A DNA stretch of 64,000 nucleotides from Nocardioides panaciterrulae. GTDB lineage: Bacteria; Actinomycetota; Actinomycetes; Propionibacteriales; Nocardioidaceae. Positions 8,066-17,289 of the stretch are shown one piece after another. The stretch is taken from the NCBI RefSeq assembly GCF_013409645.1, contig NZ_JACCBG010000001.1, forward strand, positions 2,664,001 through 2,728,000. The letters run 5' to 3'. Below the pieces are notes generated by a model. The model saw only the letters and a list, made by a program, of their open reading frames with translations. It was not told where the DNA came from and made no database searches. Made by a program: the position numbers and the translations under genes. Numbering within the stretch: position 1 is the stretch's first letter; each line of letters opens with the position of its first letter.

Positions 8066-10306
8066 TCATGACTTCTCCATGAACTCCGACGCCACGGACT
8101 GCTCCAGCTCGACCACGGCCGCCGCCAGGTGCGGGACCTGGCGCAGCTCGTAGTCGGCGTCGAGCAGGTCCGCCGCGGCGGACCTGGCGTCGAGGATGGT
8201 CTGCTCGTCGCGCAGCACGCGGAGGTTCTGCAGGCTGGAGCGGTAGCCGGACTGCGACTTGCCGAGCACGTCGCCCTCCCGGCGCTGCTCGAGGTCGACC
8301 CGGCTCAGCTCGAAGCCGTCGGTGGTGGCGGCCACCGCGTCCAGCCGGTCGCGGGCAGCCGAACCGACCTCGGCGCGGGTGAGCAGCAGGCACAGGCCCG
8401 GGAACCCGCCACGCCCCACCCGGCCGCGCAGCTGGTGGAGCTGGGAGACGCCGAAGCGCTCGGCGTCGAGCAGCACCATCGCCGTCGCGTTGGCCACGTC
8501 GACCCCGACCTCGATGACGGTCGTGGACACCAGGACGTCGAGGTCCCCGGCGCCGAAGGCACGCATCGTGCGGTCCTTCTCCTCGGCCGGCAGCCGGCCG
8601 TGGAGCACGCCGATCCGCAGGCCGCGCAGCGGCCCGTCGGCGAGGTCCGCGGAGACGTCGGCGACCGAGGCCAGGCCGGTGCCGGTCCGGTCGACGACGA
8701 GGTTGCCCTCCTCGTCGAGGTCGAGCTGGTCGTGCTCCCCCTGCTCCAGCTCGTCGCGGACGATGCGCGGACACACGACGTAGGCCTGGTGGCCCTTGGT
8801 GACCTCCTCGCGCACCCGCTCCCAGACCCGGTCGACCCACTGCGGGCGGTCGGCGAGCGGGACGACGTTGGTCTGGATCGGCGCCCGCCCGGCGGGCAGC
8901 TCGGTGAGCGTGGAGGTCTCGAGGTCGCCGAAGACCGTCATCGCCACCGTCCGCGGGATCGGGGTGGCGGTCATCACCAGCACGTGCGGCGGGGTGCCGG
9001 CCTTGTCGGTCAGCGCGGCACGCTGCTCGACGCCGAAGCGGTGCTGCTCGTCGACGACCACGAGCCCGAGGTCGGCGAACATCACCGTGTCCTCGAGCAG
9101 CGCGTGGGTGCCGATGACGATGCCGGCCTCGCCGCTGGCGATCCGGGAGAGCGGGCCGGTGCGCTGGCCCTTGGCCATCGAGCCGGTGAGCAGCTCCACA
9201 GTCGTGGCGTCGGGGTCGCCGCCGAGCATGCCGCCGGCGGCCAGGTCGCCGAGCATCGCGGTGATCGAGCGGTGGTGCTGCTGGGCGAGCACCTCGGTGG
9301 GGGCCAGCAGCGCGGCCTGCCCGCCGGAGTCGACGACGCGCAGCATCGCGCGCAGCGCCACGACGGTCTTCCCGGACCCGACCTCGCCCTGCAGCAGCCG
9401 ATGCATCGGGTGGGGCAGGCCGAGCTCGCGCTCGACCTCGGCGCCGACCTCCCGCTGCCCGGCGGTGAGCTCGAACGGCAGCCGCTCGTCGAAGCGCTTC
9501 AGCAGCGACCCCTGGTCGCCGGTGCGGGCCTGCGCGCCCAGCGCGGTCAGCTCGCGGCGGCGCCGGCCCAGCACCAGCTGGGTCACCAGAGCCTCCTCGA
9601 AGCGGAACCGGCGCTGCGCCCGGCCCACCTGGCCCAGGTCGTGGGGGGCGTGGATCCAGTCGTAGGCGGTGCGGGCGTCGAGGACGTCGTAGCGCTCCCG
9701 CACCTCGGCGGGCAGCAGCTCCGGGACGTCGTCGAGGACCGTGAGCGCGAAGGTCACCGCGCGCTGCAGGTCCCAGGAGTCGACGCCGTGGGTGAGCGGG
9801 TAGATCGGGTAGTACTCCCCCAGCGCGTCCAGCGACATCTGCGCGGCGCTCTCCTCCTCCGAGCCGGTCAGCACCGTCTGCGGGTTGGTCAGCTGCCACT
9901 CCCCCCGGAAGCTGCCGAGCTTGCCCAGGAAGATGCCCCGGGTCCCGGGGGCCAGCCGGCCGGCGTTCCACTCCGCGGTGCGCCGGCTCTTGGCGAAGAA
10001 CGACATCCGCAGCCGCGGCCCGTCGGTGCGCACGGTCACGTCGAGGCGGTACGCCGGGCGGCCGGTGCGGCGGTCGTTGTAGGTGTTGACCGTGCTGGTC
10101 ACCACGTCACCCACCAGCGTCAGGAGCCGCCCCTCCTCGAGCTCCTCGACCCGGGTCAGCCGGCCGGTCTCCAGGTAGCGCCGGGGGAAGTGCCGCAGCA
10201 GGTCCCCCACCGTGTGCAGGCCGAGCCCGTCGACGATCCGCTGGCGCTTCTTGGGCTTGATCCCGGCACCCAGCACGGCCTCGATCGGCGAGGAGGGGGT
10301 GATCAT
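8066..10306 (-). CDS. recG: ATP-dependent DNA helicase RecG
   Basis: Branched-DNA helicase for fork reversal and recombination intermediates. The 746-residue protein has an N-terminal OB wedge domain, Walker A (GEVGSGKTVV), Walker B as DEQH (VVVDEQHRFG), and the C-terminal helicase block ending QLRGRVGRG. I chose the ATG at 10306 (MITPSSPIEAVLG) because the frame further upstream crosses the end of the DAK2 gene. It lies about 40 bp below that gene, in the conserved DAK2-recG-rsmD order. Confidence 0.95.
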   Translation of the reverse strand: MITPSSPIEAVLGAGIKPKKRQRIVDGLGLHTVGDLLRHFPRRYLETGRLTRVEELEEGRLLTLVGDVVTSTVNTYNDRRTGRPAYRLDVTVRTDGPRLRMSFFAKSRRTAEWNAGRLAPGTRGIFLGKLGSFRGEWQLTNPQTVLTGSEEESAAQMSLDALGEYYPIYPLTHGVDSWDLQRAVTFALTVLDDVPELLPAEVRERYDVLDARTAYDWIHAPHDLGQVGRAQRRFRFEEALVTQLVLGRRRRELTALGAQARTGDQGSLLKRFDERLPFELTAGQREVGAEVERELGLPHPMHRLLQGEVGSGKTVVALRAMLRVVDSGGQAALLAPTEVLAQQHHRSITAMLGDLAAGGMLGGDPDATTVELLTGSMAKGQRTGPLSRIASGEAGIVIGTHALLEDTVMFADLGLVVVDEQHRFGVEQRAALTDKAGTPPHVLVMTATPIPRTVAMTVFGDLETSTLTELPAGRAPIQTNVVPLADRPQWVDRVWERVREEVTKGHQAYVVCPRIVRDELEQGEHDQLDLDEEGNLVVDRTGTGLASVADVSADLADGPLRGLRIGVLHGRLPAEEKDRTMRAFGAGDLDVLVSTTVIEVGVDVANATAMVLLDAERFGVSQLHQLRGRVGRGGFPGLCLLLTRAEVGSAARDRLDAVAATTDGFELSRVDLEQRREGDVLGKSQSGYRSSLQNLRVLRDEQTILDARSAAADLLDADYELRQVPHLAAAVVELEQSVASEFMEKS

Positions 10307-10346
10307 GCGCGGCTCCGCATCGTTTCCGACGCCCGACTGCTGGGTG

Positions 10347-12044
10347 TCACTCGACCGACACCAGGAGCTGGTAGCGCTCCTGGCCTCCGTCGTACACCAC
10401 GACGTCGACAGCGGGGTGGTGGGCCTCGACCCAGGCGGCACAGCAGGCGGCGAGGTCCCCGGGGTCCACCCCGGCGTACGCCGCGGCGTGCTCGGCGGGG
10501 TCGACCGTCCCAGCGACGATCGTGACGAGCTCGCCACCGCCACCGAGCAGCCGGTCCAGGACGCCGGTCGCCACCGCGAGCAGGTCGTGGCCGACCAGCG
10601 CGAAGTCGCCCTCGACGACGCCCAGCACGTCGCCCGGCTCGCAGGGGCCGCCCATCGTGATCGCCCGCCGGGCGGCGACCGTCACGGCGCCGTGCCGGGC
10701 GTGCCGGGCGGTGGCGGTCATCTCGAGGACGTCCTGGGCGAAGGCGCGGCCCGGCTCGTGCACCGCCAGCGCGGCGAGCCCCTGGACCTGGGCCCGGGTG
10801 GGGATGACGGTGACGCGGACGCCGTGGTCCTCCTCGGCGGTGCGCGCGGCGATCTCGGCGGTCCGCACCGAGTCGGCGTCGTTGGGCAGCACGACCACCT
10901 CGGCCGCACCGCAGCCGGTGATCGCCTCGAGCAGCTCGCCCGCCGAGGGGCGGCGCCCGGGGCCGCCGACGACCACGGTGGCCCCGGCCTCCTCGAACAG
11001 CGCGGCCAGCCCGGGGCCGGCGGCGACCGCGACGATCCGCCGCCCGTCCCGCGACCCGCGGGCCTGCTCGGCGGCGGAGGACACCTGCTCGGCGAAGTGG
11101 GTGACCCGCACCCGGTGCGGCCGGCCGGCCTCGATGCCGGCCTCGAGGGCGGCGCCGACGTCGTCGACGTGCACGTGCACGTTCCACAGGCCCTCGTCGC
11201 CCACGACCACGAGGGAGTCCCCGAGGGCGGCCAGGGCCTTGCGCAGCGCGGGGATGCGGCCCTCCTCGGCATCGAGGAGGTACATCACCTCGTAGGCGGG
11301 ACCGTCGGCGGTGAGGTCGCCGGCCTCCGCCGGGTGCGGGACCGGGATGTGGTGGCTGCCCAGCGGGCCCCGCGGTCCGGTGACCGCAGCCGGCCGCCGG
11401 CCGGTCAGCACGGTCTCGGCGGCGTCGAGGATCACGCTCACCCCGCGCCCGCCCGCGTCGACCACGCCGGCCTCCCGCAGTGCGGGGAGCTGCTCGGGGG
11501 TGCGCGCGAGCGCCTCGCGGGCGGCGGCGGCCGCCGTCGTGAACACGTCGCGGGAGCGGGCGGCGGGGTCCTCGGCCCGGCCGCGGGCCGCGGCCGCGGC
11601 CGCGCGCACCACCGTGAGCATGGTGCCCTCCACCGGCGTGCCGACCGCGGCGTAGCTGGCGTCGGCGGCCCGCTCGAGCGCCTCGGCCATCACGACCGCG
11701 TTGCGCTCCCCCGGCCGGGCCTCGGCGAGCCGGTGGCAGATGGCGCCGAGCATCTGGCTGAGGATCACCCCGGAGTTCCCGCGGGCGCCGAGCAGCGCAC
11801 CGCGGCTGCAGGCGGCGAGCGCCGTGGTCCGCCCCGCGTCGGAGTCGCCGCCGGCGGCCTGCGCCAGCGCCTCCCGGGCGGCGGAGACCGTGAGGAACAT
11901 GTTGGTGCCGGTGTCGCCGTCGGGCACCGGGTAGACGTTGAGGGCGTCGATCTCCTCCCGGGCGCCGGCCAGCGCGTCGGTGGCGATCTCGACGAATCGC
12001 TGCACGACGGCGAGCTCGATCGTGCCCCCGTGCGGAACTTCCAT
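10347..12044 (-). CDS. DAK2-domain protein, FakA/YloV-like
   Basis: 565 residues from the ATG at 12044 (MEVPHGGTIELAVVQRF). The N-terminal DhaL/DAK2 kinase fold carries NVYPVPDGDTGTNM, whose aspartates bind Mg-ATP. The middle and C-terminal parts match the FakA/YloV architecture and end DVVVYDGGQERYQLLVSVE. In Firmicutes FakA phosphorylates fatty acids bound to FakB (DegV family). No FakB gene is in this window, so fatty-acid kinase activity is an inference. The rpmB-DAK2-recG linkage is shared with Firmicutes. Confidence 0.85.
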   Translation of the reverse strand: MEVPHGGTIELAVVQRFVEIATDALAGAREEIDALNVYPVPDGDTGTNMFLTVSAAREALAQAAGGDSDAGRTTALAACSRGALLGARGNSGVILSQMLGAICHRLAEARPGERNAVVMAEALERAADASYAAVGTPVEGTMLTVVRAAAAAARGRAEDPAARSRDVFTTAAAAAREALARTPEQLPALREAGVVDAGGRGVSVILDAAETVLTGRRPAAVTGPRGPLGSHHIPVPHPAEAGDLTADGPAYEVMYLLDAEEGRIPALRKALAALGDSLVVVGDEGLWNVHVHVDDVGAALEAGIEAGRPHRVRVTHFAEQVSSAAEQARGSRDGRRIVAVAAGPGLAALFEEAGATVVVGGPGRRPSAGELLEAITGCGAAEVVVLPNDADSVRTAEIAARTAEEDHGVRVTVIPTRAQVQGLAALAVHEPGRAFAQDVLEMTATARHARHGAVTVAARRAITMGGPCEPGDVLGVVEGDFALVGHDLLAVATGVLDRLLGGGGELVTIVAGTVDPAEHAAAYAGVDPGDLAACCAAWVEAHHPAVDVVVYDGGQERYQLLVSVE

Positions 12045-12264
12045 CGCCTGCCCTCGTGTCACCGGACCCCGTGCCCCGGCGCGGGACGTCCCCGCGCCGG
12101 GTGGAGGACACAGGATAGGACGTGCGACGATGAGGGCGAGGCCCCGGCGGGCAGCTTGTCCTCCGGTCCTCGATTCGCCCGCGGACGGGAGCATCGGATA
12201 TCCTCGTCCGGTTGCCCGCTGCCGCGGGCCCCTAGTTCTGCAACCTCGACTTCAGGAGTTCACG

Positions 12265-12450
12265 GTGGCTGCCGTCTGTGACATCTGCGCCAAGAAGCCG
12301 GGCTTCGGTCACAACCGGCCGTGGTCGCGCAAGATTACGAATCGTCGCTTCAACCCCAACATCCAGCGCGTCCGGGCGACCGTGAACGGCACCCCCAAGC
12401 GCCTCAACGTGTGCACCGGCTGCCTCAAGGCCGGCAAGGTCACCCGCTGA
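12265..12450 (+). CDS. rpmB: 50S ribosomal protein L28
   Basis: 61-residue large-subunit protein. The GTG at 12265 starts MAAVCDICAKKPGFG and is preceded by AGGAG. Two cysteine pairs (CDIC and CTGC) mark the zinc-binding form. It is divergent from the DAK2/recG genes and ends in an intrinsic terminator. Confidence 0.96.
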   Translation: MAAVCDICAKKPGFGHNRPWSRKITNRRFNPNIQRVRATVNGTPKRLNVCTGCLKAGKVTR

Positions 12451-12465
12451 CGTAACCCACGAAGG

Positions 12466-12508
12466 CCCCCGAAAGCTGCTCCGCGGCTCTCGGGGGTCTT
12501 CTGCTTTG
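12466..12508 (+). terminator. Intrinsic terminator of rpmB
   Basis: CCCCCGA pairs with TCGGGGG and AGC with GCT, with one internal mismatch and a nine-base loop. A T-rich tail (TCTTCTGCTTT) follows. It lies 16 bp after the rpmB stop, immediately before array B. Confidence 0.8.
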
Positions 12509-12520
12509 TGTCCACAAGCA

Positions 12521-12701
12521 CGCCGAGTCGGCGCTCGTTGACACCTTCGGTCCGTCGAGTCGGCGCTCATTGACACGCGCGGTACGCCGAGTCGGCGCTC
12601 ATTGACACGCGCGGTACGCCGAGTCGGCGCTCGTTGACGCTCGATCGCGTCAACCTGCGCCGACTCGGCGTACCTGCCCGTCAACCTGCGCCGACTCGAC
12701 G
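12521..12701. repeat. Palindromic repeat array B (six units)
   Basis: Inverted units at 12521, 12553, 12585 and 12617, then direct units at 12649 and 12680, each 22 bp. Spacing is 32, 32, 32, 32 and 31 bp. The units at 12617 and 12649 extend into a 24-nt inverted repeat (22 of 24 paired) around a six-base loop at 12641-12646. The array fills the gap between rpmB and the convergent small membrane protein gene. Confidence 0.92.
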
Positions 12702-12752
12702 ACGTGCCCATGGCCCGCAGAACGCAGCGAGCTGAGCCATCTCCGGCACCGG

Positions 12753-12857
12753 CTAGCGGCTCCTCCGGTAGGCGAGGTAGACCCCGCCCCCGATGATGGC
12801 CAGGAACACCAGCGCCAGGATCAGGTAGACACCGGCGTGTCCGATCATGACGACCAT
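12753..12857 (-). CDS. Small single-pass membrane protein
   Basis: 34 codons: MVVMIGHAGVYLILALVF, then a continued hydrophobic stretch with GGG, then a basic tail ending YRRSR. One transmembrane helix with a cytoplasmic Arg-rich end is predicted. The ATG at 12857 has GAGGAGAGGGG upstream, a strong ribosome site. It stands alone between arrays B and C. No family is recognised; comparable tiny membrane proteins are common and often unannotated in actinobacteria. Confidence 0.65.
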   Translation of the reverse strand: MVVMIGHAGVYLILALVFLAIIGGGVYLAYRRSR

Positions 12858-12958
12858 CGGCAGCCCCTCTCCTCGTCTCCTGTGCACACGGTCCCCATCG
12901 ACCACAGGTGTCGCCTCCCCCTGGAGGGATGATTCGTCGTGGGAGGAGCGCGCAGCAG

Positions 12959-13075
12959 GTCAAGCAGCGCCGACTCGGCGTATCCGCCCGTCAAACAGCG
13001 CCGACTCGGCGTACTCGCCCGTCAAGCAGCGCCGACTCGGCGGGCCCGGGGGTGTCAACGAGCGCCGACTCGGCG
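12959..13075. repeat. Palindromic repeat array C (four direct units)
   Basis: Units at 12959, 12990, 13021 and 13054, all in the same orientation, spaced 31, 31 and 33 bp. The variable trinucleotide is GCA, ACA, GCA and CGA in order. The last unit ends four bases from the thiL stop codon. Unlike the other arrays it has no inverted half. Confidence 0.9.
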
Positions 13076-13078
13076 TGG

Positions 13079-14038
13079 TCAGAAGTGCACCCAGCCGGTC
13101 GGGCCGTCGTACGCCGCGCCGTCGACCGTGACGGCGGGGCCGTCGGGGCCCGCCTCGGCCACGGCGCCGACGACCGTCCAGCCGGCGGGGACCGCGTCGT
13201 CCGGGAAGGTCGCGAGCAGTGCGTGGTCGTCGCCGCCGCCGAGGATGAACTGCAGCGGGTCGGCGCCGAGGGCCGCGCCCACCGCCTGGAGCGGGTCGGG
13301 CACCGCGAACGCGGCCCGGTGGATGTCGATCGCGACCCCGGACGCCTCGGCCACGTGCCCGGCGTCGGCGAGCAGCCCGTCGGAGACGTCGATCATCGCG
13401 GTCGCGCCGGCCTCGGCCGCCGCCCGGCCCGCGTCGTACGGCGGCTCCGGTCGGCGGTAGGCCTCCACCAGCACCCGCGGCGAGCGGAACCCCCGCCCGA
13501 GCACCGCGAGGCCGCCCGCGGCCCAGCCCTGACGGCCGCACAGCGCGACCACGTCACCCGGCTCGGCCCCCGAGCGGAGCACCGGCGCCTCGGTGCAGGC
13601 GCCCAGCACCGTCACCGCGATGACCACCTGGTCGGCGCGGGTCACGTCGCCCCCGACCACGCTCGCCCCGACCGCCGCGCACTCGTCGGCGAAGCCGCGG
13701 GCGAAGTCCAGCGCCCACTGCGCCGGCAGGTCCGCCGGCGCCGCCAGCCCGATCGTCAGCGAGCTGGCACGCCCGCCCATGGCGTTGACGTCGGAGAGGT
13801 TCTGGGCAGCGGCGCGGTGGCCGACGTCCTCGGCCGAGGCCCACTCCCGCCGGAAGTGCCTTCCCTCGACCATCAGGTCGGTGGAGACCACCACGTGCCC
13901 GTTCTTGACGCGCAGCACGGCGGCGTCGTCACCGGGGCCGACGAGCACCTGCTCGCCCTGGGCGAAGAGCTCGGTGAGGGCTGCGATGAGTCCGAACTCG
14001 CCGACGTCGGCGAGGGTGGCGTCAGGGGGGAAGGCCAT
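13079..14038 (-). CDS. thiL: Thiamine-monophosphate kinase
   Basis: Phosphorylates thiamine monophosphate to the active cofactor TPP, the last step of the pathway encoded at 28.7-34.2 kb. It has the ThiL start VGEFGLIAAL, the Mg/ATP site VGPGDDAAVL, VVSTDLMVEGRHF and ATAMIDVSDGLLADAG. About 319 residues from the ATG at 14038; an ATG three codons upstream abuts the ribosome-binding GGTGGG and is less likely. It is not in the riboswitch operon. Array C begins four bases beyond its stop. Confidence 0.94.
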   Translation of the reverse strand: MAFPPDATLADVGEFGLIAALTELFAQGEQVLVGPGDDAAVLRVKNGHVVVSTDLMVEGRHFRREWASAEDVGHRAAAQNLSDVNAMGGRASSLTIGLAAPADLPAQWALDFARGFADECAAVGASVVGGDVTRADQVVIAVTVLGACTEAPVLRSGAEPGDVVALCGRQGWAAGGLAVLGRGFRSPRVLVEAYRRPEPPYDAGRAAAEAGATAMIDVSDGLLADAGHVAEASGVAIDIHRAAFAVPDPLQAVGAALGADPLQFILGGGDDHALLATFPDDAVPAGWTVVGAVAEAGPDGPAVTVDGAAYDGPTGWVHF

Positions 14039-14154
14039 GGCGACCATCCCACCAGATCGGTGCCGCCCCGCGGCACCTGGGCGCGCCTATCGCGGGCCGC
14101 GGCGGGCACGGTAGGTTGACCGCACACGAGCCCCGTACAGACGAGGAGTCCACG

Positions 14155-14391
14155 ATGGTCGTCCAGGCGTACATCTTGATCCAGACCGATGTCGGCAAGG
14201 CCGCCGAGGTCGCCGCCGCCATTGCCCAGATCAAGGGCGTCACGCTCGCCGAGGACGTCACGGGACCGTACGACGTGATCGTGCGCGCCGAGGCCCGCAA
14301 CGTCGACGAGCTCGGCAAGCTCGTGGTCTCCAAGGTGCAGAACCTCGAGGGCATCACGCGCACGCTGACCTGCCCGGTCGTGCACATCTGA
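14155..14391 (+). CDS. Stand-alone Lrp/AsnC ligand-binding (RAM) domain protein
   Basis: 78 residues, MVVQAYILIQTDVGKAAEV onward, the alpha-beta RAM fold of Lrp/AsnC regulators without the helix-turn-helix. ATG at 14155 has GAGGAG upstream. Such single-domain proteins assemble as oligomers and may bind amino acids, but no target is known here. It abuts the downstream lipoprotein gene: its TGA is immediately followed by GTG. Confidence 0.88.
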   Translation: MVVQAYILIQTDVGKAAEVAAAIAQIKGVTLAEDVTGPYDVIVRAEARNVDELGKLVVSKVQNLEGITRTLTCPVVHI

Positions 14392-14913
14392 GTGAGCGAC
14401 CCACGCTCCACCCGCCGGCGCCCCGTGTCCACGTGGACACGGGGCGCCGTCGCGTGCGGCTGCCTGGCGCTGCTCGCCGGCTGCGGCGGAGGCGCGGTCG
14501 AGATCGACGCCCCCTCGATGCCCTCGGCGGACGCGGCGGCCTGCCGCAAGCTGGTCGACGACCTCCCCAGGACCGTCGCCGGTCACGAGCGGCGCGAGGT
14601 CTCCGGGGACGAGCATCTCGGCGCGGCGTGGGGTGACCCCGCGATCGTGCTCACCTGCGGGGTCCCCGTGCCGGCGGGCTTCAACAACACCTCGACCTGC
14701 ATCCAGACCGCGGACATGGAGTGGTACGTCCCCGACTCCGTGCTGATGTCCGACGACCAGACCCGGGACGTGACGATGACCGCGGTGGGCTACCGCCCGC
14801 GGGTCCAGGTGTTCCTGCCCGGCGGGTACCGGCCGGACGGGTTCGTGCAGGCGGCCGCCGAGATCGGGGAGGTCGTCCACCGCGACCTGCGGCTGGTCGA
14901 GCACTGCCACTGA
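14392..14913 (+). CDS. DUF3515 family lipoprotein
   Basis: 173 residues with a lipoprotein signal: basic start, hydrophobic core and lipobox LLAGC, so it is probably lipidated at that cysteine and anchored outside the membrane. The rest contains conserved cysteines (ACRKL, LTCGV, STCIQ, EHCH) and matches the actinobacterial DUF3515 family. GTG start directly after the stop of the RAM gene. Its function is unknown; proximity to ddl is common and may hint at an envelope role. Confidence 0.82.
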   Translation: MSDPRSTRRRPVSTWTRGAVACGCLALLAGCGGGAVEIDAPSMPSADAAACRKLVDDLPRTVAGHERREVSGDEHLGAAWGDPAIVLTCGVPVPAGFNNTSTCIQTADMEWYVPDSVLMSDDQTRDVTMTAVGYRPRVQVFLPGGYRPDGFVQAAAEIGEVVHRDLRLVEHCH

Positions 14914-14931
14914 GGCGGCGGGTCGCCCCCC

Positions 14932-16074
14932 TCAGCGCAGGCCGGTGTCGCGCTGCAGGGCCAGGCCGATCAGCCGGTCGACCAGCGCCGGGTAGTCCAC
15001 GCCGCTGGCCGCCCACATCTGGGGGTACATCGAGGTCGGCGTGAAGCCCGGCATCGTGTTGATCTCGTTGACCACCAACGACTCATCGGGCATCACGAAG
15101 AAGTCCACGCGGGCCAGGCCCTCGCAGCCGACGGCCTCGAAGGCCCTCGCCGCCAGGGACTGCAGCTCGGCGGTCTTCTCCGGCGCCAGCTTCGCCGGGA
15201 TGTCGAGCTCGGTGGCCTCCTCGGGGAGGTACTTGGCGGCGAAGTCGTAGAACTCGTGCTCCCCCTGGACCCGCACCTCCGCGGGCACGCTGGTCTCCGG
15301 GCTGCCGTCGAAGGCCTGCAGCACGCCGCACTCGACCTCGCGCGCGCCCTCGGCGGAGACCTCCAGCAGCACCTTGGGGTCGTGGCGCATCGCCTCCTCG
15401 ACGCACGCGTCGAGCTCCGCGGCGTCGTGGGCCTTGGAGATGCCGAAGCTCGACCCGCCGCGGGCCGGCTTGACGAACAGCGGGTAGCCGATCCCAGCGG
15501 CGCGCTCGCGACAGCCCTGCGGGTCGCGCTGCCACTCCCGGGCGGTGACCGTCACCGACGGCATCACCGGCAGCCCCGCGGCCTGCAGCACGACCTTCAT
15601 GTAGGCCTTGTCCATGCTCACCGCGGAGGCGAGCACGCCCGCGCCGACGTAGCGCACCCCGGCCATCTCGAACATGCCCTGGATGGTCCCGTCCTCACCC
15701 CACGGGCCGTGCAGGAGCGGGAAGACGACGTCGACCTCGCCGAGCGTGCGCGGCGGCTCGGACGGCTCGGTGACGACGAGGTCGGTCGAGCCGACGTGCT
15801 GGGACAGCGCGACCGAGGCGCCGGCGGCGTCGACCGAGGGCAGCTTGTCGGCGCTCTCGATCCGCAGCCGCTCGGGGTCGCCGGACTCCAGCACCCAACG
15901 GCCGTCGGGGGCGATGCCGACCGGGACCACGTCGTACCGGCTCCGGTCGATGGCCTGCAGCACGCTGCCGGCCGTGACGCACGAGATGCCGTGCTCGCTC
16001 GAACGGCCGCCGAACACGACGGCGACGCGGGGCTTGCGGGTCCCGGAGGAGTCCGGGACGGTGGGCTCGTTCAC
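14932..16074 (-). CDS. ddl: D-alanine--D-alanine ligase
   Basis: ATP-grasp enzyme making the D-Ala-D-Ala dipeptide for peptidoglycan. 380 residues: RVAVVFGGRSSEHGISC at the N terminus, then FPLLHGPWGEDGTIQGMFE, and VNEINTMPGFTPTSMYPQM near the C terminus. All ligase motifs are intact and the length is standard. It converges with the DUF3515 gene across an 18-bp gap. Confidence 0.96.
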   Translation of the reverse strand: MNEPTVPDSSGTRKPRVAVVFGGRSSEHGISCVTAGSVLQAIDRSRYDVVPVGIAPDGRWVLESGDPERLRIESADKLPSVDAAGASVALSQHVGSTDLVVTEPSEPPRTLGEVDVVFPLLHGPWGEDGTIQGMFEMAGVRYVGAGVLASAVSMDKAYMKVVLQAAGLPVMPSVTVTAREWQRDPQGCRERAAGIGYPLFVKPARGGSSFGISKAHDAAELDACVEEAMRHDPKVLLEVSAEGAREVECGVLQAFDGSPETSVPAEVRVQGEHEFYDFAAKYLPEEATELDIPAKLAPEKTAELQSLAARAFEAVGCEGLARVDFFVMPDESLVVNEINTMPGFTPTSMYPQMWAASGVDYPALVDRLIGLALQRDTGLR

Positions 16075-16106
16075 CGGCCCGACACTAGCGGCCTAGAGTC
16101 GGGTCC

Positions 16107-17234
16107 ATGTCCGCGGACCCGCCCACCGGCCCCTCCCCCGTGTCCCCCAGCACCCCGAGCCGCACCGGCCTCGACCCCGCGTGGAAGCCGTCGACGGTCG
16201 CGGTGGCCGCCGGCCGGCCGGCGCACTCCCCCGACCAGCCGCTGAACGAGCCGATCGTGATGGCCTCGACGTACGTCGCCGGCGGCGACCTGGAGTACGG
16301 CCGCTACGGCAACCCGACCTGGGCGGCGTTCGAGGAGGCGCTGGGCGCGCTCGAGGGCGGCCGGGCGCTGAGCTTCGCCAGCGGCCTCGCGGCGGTCGCG
16401 ACCGTGCTCGACCTCGTCGGGACCGACGCCAAGGTGGTCGTCCCGCGGCACGCCTACAACGGCACGGTCATGCAGCTCGGCGACCTCGAGGCGCGCGGAC
16501 GGCTGCGCACGCAGCTGGTGGACGTCACCGACACCGACGAGGTGGTCAAGGCCTGCGACGGCGCCGCGCTGGTCTGGCTGGAGTCGCCGACCAACCCGGC
16601 GCTCGAGGTGGCCGACATCGAGACCATCCGGGTGGCCGCCCACGAGGCGGGCGCCTACGTGGTCGTCGACAACACCTTCGCGACCCCGCTGCTGCAGAAG
16701 CCGCTGGACCTGGGCGTCGACCTGGTCGTGCACTCGGCCACCAAGTACCTCGCCGGCCACAGCGACGTGCTGATGGGTGCGGTGGTCACCCGCAGCGAGG
16801 AGCTGTACGGCGTGCTGAAGGGCCGGCGCGACCTGCTGGGCGCCGTGCCCGGCACCCTCGAGGCCTGGCTGGCCCTGCGGGGGCTGCGCACGTTGCACCT
16901 GCGGGTCGAGCGCGCCCAGGCCAACGCCCAGGAGCTGGTCCGCCGGCTCTCCGCGCACCCGGCGGTCGGCGAGGTCCGCTACCCCGGCTTCGGCGGCATC
17001 GTCTCGGTCGTGCTCGCCCAGGGCGCGCTCGCCGCCGACCTGCTGACCCACAAGACCCGGCTGTGGGTCCACGCCACCTCGCTCGGCGGGGTCGAGTCGA
17101 CGTTCGAGCGCCGGCGGCGCTGGAAGTCCGAGCCGGCCACGATCCCCGAGGGGCTGGTGCGGCTCTCGGTCGGCATCGAGGACGTCGACGACCTGTGGGA
17201 CGACCTGGTCCGCGCGCTCGACGGGGTGGTCTGA
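16107..17234 (+). CDS. Cystathionine gamma-synthase/lyase-type PLP enzyme
   Basis: 375-residue enzyme of the Cys/Met-metabolism PLP family. [16 protein letters not shown] and the PLP lysine in [11 protein letters not shown] are present. Members interconvert cysteine, homocysteine and cystathionine or act in related eliminations. Gamma-synthase cannot be distinguished from gamma-lyase by eye, so no gene symbol is given. It is divergent from ddl with a 32-bp gap and followed by a repeat element. Confidence 0.85.
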   Translation: MSADPPTGPSPVSPSTPSRTGLDPAWKPSTVAVAAGRPAHSPDQPLNEPIVMASTYVAGGDLEYGRYGNPTWAAFEEALGALEGGRALSFASGLAAVATVLDLVGTDAKVVVPRHAYNGTVMQLGDLEARGRLRTQLVDVTDTDEVVKACDGAALVWLESPTNPALEVADIETIRVAAHEAGAYVVVDNTFATPLLQKPLDLGVDLVVHSATKYLAGHSDVLMGAVVTRSEELYGVLKGRRDLLGAVPGTLEAWLALRGLRTLHLRVERAQANAQELVRRLSAHPAVGEVRYPGFGGIVSVVLAQGALAADLLTHKTRLWVHATSLGGVESTFERRRRWKSEPATIPEGLVRLSVGIEDVDDLWDDLVRALDGVV

Positions 17235-17289
17235 GCCGAGCGGCGGCGCGGCCCGGTCGACGTCCACACCCCCGGCGAGCACGTCACCG

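Noticed and set aside
12521..13075. Reading frames running through the arrays and encoding Gln/Arg/Ala-rich repeats
   Set aside because: They merely translate the repeat unit (QRAPTRR-type peptides), lack ribosome sites and are not conserved as protein.
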